Assembly: GCA_021205375.1 (NCBI GenBank)
Contig: JAJPXR010000005.1
Coordinates: forward strand, 1-9,855
Direction of reading: 5' to 3'
Source of the DNA: Clostridiales bacterium
Lineage (GTDB): Bacteria; Bacillota; Clostridia; Oscillospirales; Oscillospiraceae
Length of the DNA: 9,855 nt
Every line of letters begins with the position of its first letter. Position 1 is the first letter of the stretch. Made by a program: the position numbers and the translations under genes. Below, piece after piece: positions 1-5,365 of this stretch. The notes beneath the pieces were generated by a model. That model did not search any database, was not told the DNA's origin, and was given only the letters and a program-made list of their open reading frames with translations.

Positions 1-8
1 ATGAATTT

Positions 9-33
9 GGGGCCAGGTGCTTTACCTGACCCC
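9..33 (-). other. GC-rich hairpin near left edge
   Basis: GGGGCCAGGT (9-18) faces ACCTGACCCC (24-33) across a 5-base loop. On the plus strand one pair is a C/A mismatch. On the minus strand the same position becomes a G-U wobble, so the fold is better as minus-strand RNA. It lies downstream of the minus-strand promoter at 109-137 and beyond the terminator hairpin at 61-95. No T-run follows it before the window ends, so it is not called a terminator. It could be part of the leader of a gene beyond the left edge. Confidence 0.4.
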
Positions 34-48
34 AACATTTATTATAGA

Positions 49-95
49 ACCAAACAAAAGAAGAGGCAGGAAAGCACACGGCTTCCTTGCCTCTT
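49..95 (-). terminator. Intrinsic terminator reading leftwards
   Basis: On the minus strand the arms AAGAGGCAAGGAAG (95-82) and CTTTCCTGCCTCTT (74-61) form a long stem with two single-base bulges around a short loop, followed by a T-rich stretch (CTTTTGTTTGG) at 60-50. It is about 130 bases past the tyrA stop and in the right orientation to end the tyrA transcript. It is also only about 10 bases downstream of a minus-strand promoter, so it may instead, or also, act as an attenuator for a gene to the left. Confidence 0.65.
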
Positions 96-108
96 CATTC
101 TATCCTCT

Positions 109-137
109 ATTGTACCTGTTCAGAACGGCCCCGTCAA
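109..137 (-). promoter_or_regulatory. SigA-type promoter, minus strand, reading off the left edge
   Basis: The minus strand shows TTGACG (137-132), a 17-base spacer and TACAAT (114-109), close to the SigA consensus with ideal spacing. The predicted start is near 102. Transcription would run into the hairpin at 61-95 almost at once and then leave the window. It sits in the stretch after tyrA, where no gene is visible, so its target would be a gene to the left, with the hairpin in its leader. Confidence 0.6.
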
Positions 138-223
138 CTTCGACTTTACCCAAATTTCACAGAAAAAACAGCGGGGTTTCCAGATGTTTTTACAAATTGG
201 TCATAATTCCACAAATCTTCGCC

Positions 224-1120
224 TTACTGTTCCAAACTGTCCCTTGAAATCTCCATCTCGTCCAGGGAGAACTGCCCTGGCCCCGGCAGGTTCATCCGGC
301 GCTTGCGCTCGCTGGAGTAGGTCAGCTTGGCGTGGATGCGCTCCACGTCCCGGTTTTCCACGGCCACCCGGTAGGCGTGGAGGTTGTCCTCCATCCGCCG
401 CAGCACCTCGGAGAGGGCGGGGGCGTTCATGGTGAACAGCTCGGTCCACATGTCCACGTCCAGCGCCGCCACGCGGGTCACGTCCCGGAAGCTGCCTCCC
501 TCGAAGCCCCGGCACTGGAACAGGTCCACGTCGTCGCAGACGGCGGCGGCGACCACGTGCATCAACTGACTGGTGTAGGCGATGATGCTGTCGTGCTTCT
601 CCGGGGTGGTGGTGATGATGTCCTTGCAGCCCAGGTACTTGGCCATCCGGCGCACCAGGGCGATGTGCTCCGGCGTGCTGGTGGCCCTGGGGGTCATAAT
701 GAAGTGGGCGTCCCGGAACATGGTGGGGAAGGCGTGCTCGATGCCGGAAAACTCCGTCCCCGCCATGGGGTGACAGCCGATGAAGTCCACCGTCTCCGGC
801 AGGACCTCGGCCCCCTTCATAATGGCGGTTTTGATGCCGCACACGTCCACCACCAGACTGCCCGGCTGGAACAGGTCCCGGTTGCGCTTCATATAGTCCA
901 CGATCTGCCGGGGGTCCATGCACAAAACGGTCATATCCGCCTGGGGCAGAGCCTCCGCCGGGTCCAGGGTGACGGTGTCCACTACGTCGTGGGACAGGGC
1001 GTAATCCGCCGTGGCCTGGCGGCGCACCACCCCCAGGCGCTGGCAGTCCTCAAAGCCCTTCAGGGCCATGGCCAGGGAGCCGCCGATCAGTCCCAGGCCC
1101 ACAAAGGCGATTTTTTTCAT
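224..1120 (-). CDS. tyrA: Prephenate dehydrogenase (TyrA family)
   Basis: The 298-residue protein oxidatively decarboxylates prephenate to 4-hydroxyphenylpyruvate with NAD(P)+, the committed step towards tyrosine in the cytoplasm. An arogenate-specific variant cannot be excluded. Residues 8-15 (GLGLIGGS) are the Rossmann dinucleotide loop. DVCGIK (92-97) and CHPMAGTE (116-123, with the conserved His117) are family landmarks, followed by SQLMHV (184-189) and GGSFRDVTRVA (208-218). There is no chorismate mutase domain, and the length leaves no room for a C-terminal ACT domain. The start is ATG at 1120, with AGGAGAG at 1137-1131 as ribosome binding site; the glycine loop begins eight residues in, as usual. 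It is transcribed divergently from the ilv operon, from a promoter about 215 bases upstream, so a long leader containing a repeat element precedes it. Confidence 0.93.
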   Translation of the reverse strand: MKKIAFVGLGLIGGSLAMALKGFEDCQRLGVVRRQATADYALSHDVVDTVTLDPAEALPQADMTVLCMDPRQIVDYMKRNRDLFQPGSLVVDVCGIKTAIMKGAEVLPETVDFIGCHPMAGTEFSGIEHAFPTMFRDAHFIMTPRATSTPEHIALVRRMAKYLGCKDIITTTPEKHDSIIAYTSQLMHVVAAAVCDDVDLFQCRGFEGGSFRDVTRVAALDVDMWTELFTMNAPALSEVLRRMEDNLHAYRVAVENRDVERIHAKLTYSSERKRRMNLPGPGQFSLDEMEISRDSLEQ

Positions 1121-1189
1121 GGCAGAAACTCTCTCCTGTTTGTAGTCGTTAGTTGCTAGTGGTTAGTGATTAGAAAAGGACAAGCACTA

Positions 1190-1325
1190 TCCCCCTTGCC
1201 TCCCCTGAAAGGGCAGGGAGGGGCGAAGCCCCGGAAGTGCCGCTTGACGGCAGAGGAGGGCCGCCGCCTTTAGGCGGTGGCGGAGGGGTTTTCAGTGCAT
1301 GGCTGGGTAAAAGCGACAATCAAAT
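1190..1325. repeat. Dispersed GC-rich repeat element, copy 1 (long form)
   Basis: This stretch matches 7125-7225 over most of its length. Shared landmarks are CCCCTGAAAGGG, the block GGAGGGCCGCCGCCTTTAGG (1256-1275), GAGGGGTTTTCAG and GGTAAAAG-like sequence near the right end. This copy carries about 40 extra bases (roughly 1213-1254) containing small hairpins (GGGGCGAAGCCCC; GCCGCTTGACGGC). The strongest hairpin is CCGCCGCC-TTTA-GGCGGTGG at 1261-1280. No terminal inverted repeats, target duplication or transposase are visible. It lies between the tyrA promoter and tyrA, so it should be transcribed as 5' leader of tyrA. A G/T-rich run of imperfect GTTAG units (1147-1173) adjoins its left side. 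Confidence 0.8.
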
Positions 1326-1334
1326 CGTATTCTT

Positions 1335-1363
1335 ATTGTATAGGCAAGCCCCGTTTTTGTCAA
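1335..1363 (-). promoter_or_regulatory. SigA promoter of tyrA
   Basis: On the minus strand TTGACA (1363-1358) and TACAAT (1340-1335) are separated by exactly 17 bases. The predicted start, near 1328, is at the right edge of repeat copy 1. This gives tyrA a leader of about 208 bases. Confidence 0.75.
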
Positions 1364-1404
1364 CGAGACCTTTACACTTTACCGCTTTTTGCCGCTAAAG
1401 TCAA

Positions 1405-1421
1405 GGCAACAGTTTGTTGCC
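1405..1421. other. Perfect inverted repeat between divergent promoters
   Basis: GGCAACA-GTT-TGTTGCC is a perfect 7-base inverted repeat between the tyrA promoter (1335-1363) and the ilv promoter (1513-1541). It has no T-run on either strand, so it is not a terminator. It could be a binding site for a dimeric regulator, but no family can be named. A weaker TGTTT/AAACA repeat (1494-1506) sits just upstream of the ilv -35. I see no gene in 1364-1512. Confidence 0.35.
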
Positions 1422-1512
1422 CAAATTCCTGAGTTTTGTCAATGTGTAGCACCCCATTCCCATGTTTTTTGTAAAATCGGCGGAAATGTCCCCTGTTTTT
1501 GAAACAAAACGC

Positions 1513-1541
1513 TTGACAAAACCGCCGCTCGCTGATATGAT
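1513..1541 (+). promoter_or_regulatory. SigA promoter of the ilv operon
   Basis: TTGACA (1513-1518), a 17-base spacer and TATGAT (1536-1541) form a near-consensus promoter. The predicted start is at about 1547-1549, directly before the T-box leader. The strong core fits an operon controlled mainly after initiation, by the riboswitch. Confidence 0.85.
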
Positions 1542-1548
1542 TATAAGC

Positions 1549-1814
1549 ACGTTCAAACGCAGCGACTGGGAAAGTCAGACCTGCACCGCGGCACAGAGAG
1601 AGCGCGTTTTGCTGCAAGCGCTTCCAAGGTCCCGTCTGGAAGTCACCCACGAGCGGCCCCGCCCAACCGCCGGTCATCCGGCCCAGTAAGTGAGGACGGT
1701 CCCCCTCCGTTACAAGGGAACGAGTGCATGGGAGTGCTCTGGAAGTGCAGTTTCATGAATTTAGGTGGTACCACGGAGTTTCAGCTTCGTCCTATGGCGG
1801 GACGGGGCTTTTTT
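1549..1814 (+). promoter_or_regulatory. T-box riboswitch leader of ilvBNCD, probable Val (GUC) specifier
   Basis: The 14-base T-box AGGTGGTACCACGG is at 1763-1776. Its TGGT bulge can pair with an uncharged tRNA end whose discriminator base is A. Stem I is recognisable: the conserved AGAGAG (1595-1600), the apical stem AGCGC/GCGCT (1601-1605 / 1618-1622) with GCTGCAA in the loop, helix CAGAC/GTCTG (1576-1580 / 1634-1638) and a lower GGG/CCC (1568-1570 / 1646-1648). The 3' strand between those helices is GAAGTCA. By analogy with the glyQS specifier loop, where the codon is followed by A, the specifier is GTC (1642-1644), valine. The antiterminator pairs AGG/CCT (1763-1765 / 1791-1793) and CGGAG/CTTCG (1774-1778 / 1785-1789). 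The 3' strand of the antiterminator is shared with the terminator stem. The T-box call is firm; the valine assignment is inference. Confidence 0.92.
1784..1814 (+). terminator. T-box attenuator terminator
   Basis: GCTTCGTCC (1784-1792) pairs with GGACGGGGC (1800-1808), including two G-U pairs, around a 7-base loop, and six T residues follow (1809-1814). The 5' arm is the same segment that closes the antiterminator, so the two folds exclude each other. Confidence 0.88.
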
Positions 1815-1842
1815 CCTGCCCTTTCCCGCAACTGAACCCCCT

Positions 1843-1898
1843 CCGGCGCGCAAAGGCTTTCCTCCCACGCCGGAACCGGCGGAGGACAGAGCCTTTGC
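1843..1898 (+). other. Second structured leader segment between T-box terminator and ilvB
   Basis: A perfect 9-base stem GCAAAGGCT/AGCCTTTGC (1850-1858 / 1890-1898) encloses CCTCC/GGAGG (1861-1865 / 1881-1885) and a further GCC/GGC core. CCGGCG (1843-1848) can alternatively pair with CGCCGG (1868-1873) and is repeated at 1876-1881, so competing folds are possible. There is no T-run, so this is not an ordinary terminator. It would exist only in read-through transcripts. Function unknown; RNA stability, processing or a further control are possible. Confidence 0.5.
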
Positions 1899-1946
1899 CC
1901 TGCCGCCGCCTGCAACATACTACATACGTTTGGAGGTAACCCATCT

Positions 1947-3665
1947 ATGAAAATGACAGCATCTCAGGTCGTGATGGAGTGTCTGCTGGAGCAAGGCGTT
2001 GATACTGTCTTCGGCTACCCGGGCGGCACCATTCTCAACATCTACGACGAATTTGAGCTGCACGGCTACAGCAAAAAGATCCGCCACATCCTGACCGCCC
2101 ACGAGCAGGGCGCGTCCCATGCGGCGGACGGCTACGCCCGCAGCACCGGCAAGGTGGGCGTCTGCTTCGCCACCTCCGGCCCCGGCGCCACCAACCTGAC
2201 CACCGGCATCGCCACCGCCTATATGGACTCCTCCCCCGTGGTGTTCATCACCGTCAACGTGGGCGAGAACCTGATCGGCAAGGACTCCTTCCAGGAGGTG
2301 GACATCACCGGCATCACCATGCCCATCACAAAATGCAATTATCTGGTACGCGACGCCAATGAACTGGCGGACATCATTCGTGAGGCGTTCGCCATCGCCC
2401 GCAGCGGGCGGCCTGGCCCGGTTCTCATTGACATTTTGAAGAATGTCACCTATGATATGGTTGAGTACACCCCGCTGCCCCTGTCTGAGCACCACCGCCA
2501 CGGCAAGCTGGGCCGCCTGATGGCCCGGGAGAGCCACGACCTGACCGTCGCGGAGCCGGATCACGACGACGTGAACATGCTGGTGGAGCTGCTGAAGGAC
2601 TGCAAACGCCCCCTGGTGCTGGTGGGCGGCGGTGTCATCCGCAGCAAGGGCGCGGTGCCGGAGTTCCGCAAGTTCATCGAGAAGCTGGGCGCGCCGGTGG
2701 CCTCCACCGTCATGGGCGGCGGCGCGTGTCCGGGGGACCACCCCCTGTTCACCGGCATGATCGGTATGCACGGTACCCACGCCTCCAACATCGCCAGCCA
2801 TGACTGCGATATGCTCATCGCCATTGGCTGCCGGTTCTCTGACCGGGTCACCTGCGACGTGAACACCTTTGCCCCCAACGCCTGCGTGGTGCAGATCGAC
2901 ATCGACCGGGCAGAGATCGACAAGAACGTGCTCACCAGCCACCACATCATCGGCGACGCCCGCCGGGTGCTGGAGCTGCTGAACGAGCGCATCATGCTCC
3001 AGGAGTACGACTTCTCCGCCTGGCGGAAGGCCATTCTCTCCCTGAAGGAGCCGCCGCTGGAGCACAGCGACGACAAGCTGCTGCCCCACGAGATCCTGGA
3101 GAGCGTGGCGAAGCTGGCCGGCAAGGACGTTATCATCGCCACCGACGTGGGCCAGCATCAGATGTGGGCCTGCCAGTATTTCCACTTCAACCGGCCCGGC
3201 CAGTTGCTGACCTCCGGCGGCTTCGGCACCATGGGCTTCGGCTACGGCGCTGCCTTCGGCGCCAAGCTGGGCAACCCCGACCAGGTGGTGGTTCACTGCA
3301 CTGGCGACGGCTGTTTCCGCATGAACTGCCACGAGATGGCCACCGTCCAGCACTATGACATCCCCGTTATCACCATCATCTTCGACAACCACACCCTGGG
3401 CATGGTCCGCCAGTGGCAGACCCTGATTTACGGCCAGCGCTACAGCCAGACCACTCTGGACCGCGGCCCCGACTTCGTCAAGCTGGCGGAAGCCTACGGC
3501 ATCCCCGGCTACCGGGTCACCAACGTGACTGAGTTCGAGGAGGCGTTCCAGAAGGCGCTGGACTCCGGCCATGCCGCCGTCATCGACGCCATGTTGGACA
3601 TCGACGAGATGGTCCACCCCATGGTGGGCGGCACCAGCCCCGTGACCAATTTCCTGTTGGATTAA
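1947..3665 (+). CDS. ilvB: Acetolactate synthase large (catalytic) subunit
   Basis: The 572-residue protein is a thiamine diphosphate and FAD enzyme that condenses two pyruvates to 2-acetolactate, or pyruvate with 2-ketobutyrate to 2-aceto-2-hydroxybutyrate, the first common step of branched-chain amino acid synthesis. The N-terminal cofactor domain contains GYPGG (23-27) and the catalytic glutamate in HEQGASHAADGYAR (Glu53), followed by TSGPGATN (77-83 region). The central domain has VGGGV (226-230). The C-terminal domain has SGGFGTMGFG (423-432), GDGCFRMNCHEMAT (453-466) and LGMVRQWQ (484-491). The end of the metal-binding motif reads DN (480-481) where many relatives have NN. Length is normal. 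GGAGG at 1932-1936 lies 10 bases before the ATG. It heads the operon under T-box control, and its stop codon overlaps the ilvN ribosome binding site. Confidence 0.97.
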   Translation: MKMTASQVVMECLLEQGVDTVFGYPGGTILNIYDEFELHGYSKKIRHILTAHEQGASHAADGYARSTGKVGVCFATSGPGATNLTTGIATAYMDSSPVVFITVNVGENLIGKDSFQEVDITGITMPITKCNYLVRDANELADIIREAFAIARSGRPGPVLIDILKNVTYDMVEYTPLPLSEHHRHGKLGRLMARESHDLTVAEPDHDDVNMLVELLKDCKRPLVLVGGGVIRSKGAVPEFRKFIEKLGAPVASTVMGGGACPGDHPLFTGMIGMHGTHASNIASHDCDMLIAIGCRFSDRVTCDVNTFAPNACVVQIDIDRAEIDKNVLTSHHIIGDARRVLELLNERIMLQEYDFSAWRKAILSLKEPPLEHSDDKLLPHEILESVAKLAGKDVIIATDVGQHQMWACQYFHFNRPGQLLTSGGFGTMGFGYGAAFGAKLGNPDQVVVHCTGDGCFRMNCHEMATVQHYDIPVITIIFDNHTLGMVRQWQTLIYGQRYSQTTLDRGPDFVKLAEAYGIPGYRVTNVTEFEEAFQKALDSGHAAVIDAMLDIDEMVHPMVGGTSPVTNFLLD

Positions 3666-3678
3666 GGAGGGAACTTTC

Positions 3679-4242
3679 ATGCCGAATACTACCACTCACC
3701 CCACCCGGCAAACCCTTTCCGTGCTGGTGGACAACTACGCCGGCGTGCTCAGCCAGGTCTCCCGCCTGTTCTCCAGGAAAGGCTATAACATCGAGTCCCT
3801 GGCTGTGGGGACCACCGACAGCCCCGACGTTTCCCGCATCACCATCGAGGTCATTGCGGACGAGCTGCAAACCAAGCAGATCATGAACCAGCTCTCCAAG
3901 CTGTTCCCCGTCCGTTCTGTCAAGCGGCTGGAGCCCGCGCACTCCATCCGCCGGGAGCTTCTGCTCATCAAGGTCAAGGCAGAGACCCGCGAAATTCGCA
4001 ACGAGGTCATCCAAATTGCGAATATCTTCCGCGCTTCCATCATCGACGTCTCTCTTGGGTCCATCACCATGGCGATCATCGGCACCGAGTCGAAAGACAG
4101 CGCCATCGAGGGCCTGCTCCAGGAATTTGGTATCCTGGAACTGGTCCGCACCGGCATGGTGGCCCTGGAGAGAGGGCAATATACTCTTAACGACGAAACA
4201 AAGGTAAAAGGAGAATTTGATTATGGCAAACTCATGTTATGA
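3679..4242 (+). CDS. ilvN: Acetolactate synthase small (regulatory) subunit
   Basis: This 187-residue partner of IlvB activates the catalytic subunit and gives feedback inhibition by valine. An ACT domain spans roughly residues 11-85. Gly22 (in AGVLSQV) and Asn37 (in GYNIES) match the E. coli IlvH Gly14 and Asn29 positions known to matter for valine binding, so valine sensitivity is likely. The C-terminal small-subunit domain follows (about 90-165, ending in LELVRTGMVALERG). A tail of about 20 residues after that is longer than in most relatives; it is encoded across the ilvC ribosome binding site and start codon. AGGAGG at 3665-3670 overlaps the ilvB stop, and the gap between the two genes is 13 bases, suggesting coupled translation. 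Confidence 0.95.
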   Translation: MPNTTTHPTRQTLSVLVDNYAGVLSQVSRLFSRKGYNIESLAVGTTDSPDVSRITIEVIADELQTKQIMNQLSKLFPVRSVKRLEPAHSIRRELLLIKVKAETREIRNEVIQIANIFRASIIDVSLGSITMAIIGTESKDSAIEGLLQEFGILELVRTGMVALERGQYTLNDETKVKGEFDYGKLML

Positions 4243-5278
4243 CATGAACGCGAAAATGTACTACGCTTCTGACTGCGACCTGTCCTATCTGGACGGCAAG
4301 GTCATCGCCGTGGTGGGCTACGGCTCCCAGGGCCACGCCCACGCCCAGAACCTGCGGGATTCCGGCTGCAACGTCATCATCGGCCTGCGCCACGGCAAGA
4401 GCTGGGACAAGGCCACCCAGGACGGCTTCGAGGTCTACACCGTGGCTGAGGCTTCCAAGAAGGCCGACATCATCGTGATGCTGGTCAACGACGAGCGTGC
4501 CGCCCAGATCTACGCCGAGTCCGTCAAGGACAACCTGGAGCCGGGCAACGCCATCGCCTTCGCCCACGGCTTCAACATCCGCTATAAGCAGATCGTTCCC
4601 CCCGCAGATGTGGACGTGTTCATGGCTGCCCCCAAGGGCCCCGGCCACACCGTCCGCGGCACCTATGTGGAGGGCAAGGGCGTGCCCTGCCTGATCGCTG
4701 TGGAGCAGGACGCCACCGGCCACTGCCGTGACATCGCCCTGGCCTATATCGCCGGTATCGGCGGCGCCCGTGCCGGTATCATGGAGACCACCATGGACAT
4801 CGAAACCGAGACCGACCTGTTCGGTGAGCAGACCGTCCTTTGCGGCGGCGTGGTGGACCTGATGCAGTGCGGCTTCGAGACCCTGTGCGAGGCCGGTTAT
4901 GCCCCTGAGAACGCCTACTTCGAGTGTATGCACGAGATGAAACTCATCATCGACCTGGTGAACAAGGCCGGTGTGGCGGGCATGAACTACTCCATCTCCG
5001 ACACCGCCGAGTATGGCGAGTATGTCTCCGGCCCCCGCGTCATTCCTCACGAGCAGACCAAGGCCAATATGCGGGCTGTCCTCTCCGACATCCAGGACGG
5101 CACCTTCGCCGGCAAGTGGATCGCCGAGAACAAGAACGGCCGCACCTTCTTCAACTCCAAGCGCGCCGCTCTGGCCAAGCATCCCATGGAGACCGTTGGC
5201 AAGGCCCTGCGGGACAATATGCTGTGGAAGGACGAGGCTGCCTCCAGCGATTCCTCTCTGGACGCCGCTTCCAAGTAA
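4223..5278 (+). CDS. ilvC: Ketol-acid reductoisomerase (class I)
   Basis: The 351-residue enzyme performs the Mg2+-dependent alkyl migration and NAD(P)H-dependent reduction of acetolactate or acetohydroxybutyrate to the dihydroxy acids. Residues 33-43 (GYGSQGHAHAQ) form the Rossmann loop. The cofactor-specificity loop is a short form, LRHGKSW (55-61), without an acidic residue, which argues for NADPH, but this is inference. AHG (114-116), the metal ligands in DLFGEQ (Asp198, Glu202), FECMHEMK (Glu234/Glu238) and YSISDTAEYG (256-265) are present. Length fits the short class I. The ATG at 4223 is preferred because AGGAG lies at 4209-4213, nine bases upstream; a TTG at 4217 is too close to that site. 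It overlaps the end of ilvN by 20 bases in another frame. The tail is Ser/Ala/Asp-rich. Confidence 0.96.
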   Translation: MANSCYDMNAKMYYASDCDLSYLDGKVIAVVGYGSQGHAHAQNLRDSGCNVIIGLRHGKSWDKATQDGFEVYTVAEASKKADIIVMLVNDERAAQIYAESVKDNLEPGNAIAFAHGFNIRYKQIVPPADVDVFMAAPKGPGHTVRGTYVEGKGVPCLIAVEQDATGHCRDIALAYIAGIGGARAGIMETTMDIETETDLFGEQTVLCGGVVDLMQCGFETLCEAGYAPENAYFECMHEMKLIIDLVNKAGVAGMNYSISDTAEYGEYVSGPRVIPHEQTKANMRAVLSDIQDGTFAGKWIAENKNGRTFFNSKRAALAKHPMETVGKALRDNMLWKDEAASSDSSLDAASK

Positions 5279-5301
5279 TCAACGCTGCATTCTCAGGCAA
5301 G

Positions 5302-5333
5302 GGGGCAGGCAGATTCTGCCTGCCCCTGTTTTT
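5302..5333 (+). terminator. Intrinsic terminator between ilvC and ilvD
   Basis: GGGGCAGGCAG (5302-5312) and CTGCCTGCCCC (5316-5326) form a perfect 11-base stem with a 3-base loop, followed by TGTTTTT (5327-5333). It lies 23 bases after the ilvC stop. ilvD starts only 32 bases later and I see no convincing promoter in that space, so ilvD probably depends on partial read-through, or on a promoter inside the ilvC end that I cannot identify. Confidence 0.88.
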
Positions 5334-5365
5334 ATAGATACCTGAATGGTAAGGAGGAACCCCCT

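Noticed and set aside
42..98. An 18-codon minus-strand open frame (starting MKRQGSRV) spanning the terminator hairpin, resembling a leader peptide.
   Set aside because: The predicted transcription start (about 102) leaves only about 4 bases before the ATG, so its possible AGAGG site would not be in the RNA. It has no run of a regulatory amino acid such as Tyr, Phe or Trp, and its length is within chance.
332..1159. A 275-codon plus-strand open frame opposite tyrA.
   Set aside because: It is antisense to a clear TyrA protein, with low-complexity His/Val/Gly composition and no ribosome binding site of note.
1372..1677. A 101-codon minus-strand open frame in the tyrA-ilvB gap.
   Set aside because: It overlaps the ilv promoter and T-box stem I, which explain the sequence better. 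No protein family is recognisable.
1920..3695. A 591-codon minus-strand open frame opposite ilvB.
   Set aside because: It is an antisense shadow produced by the GC-rich codon pattern of ilvB. Its Val/His/Gly/Asp-rich composition matches no family and ilvB is unmistakable.
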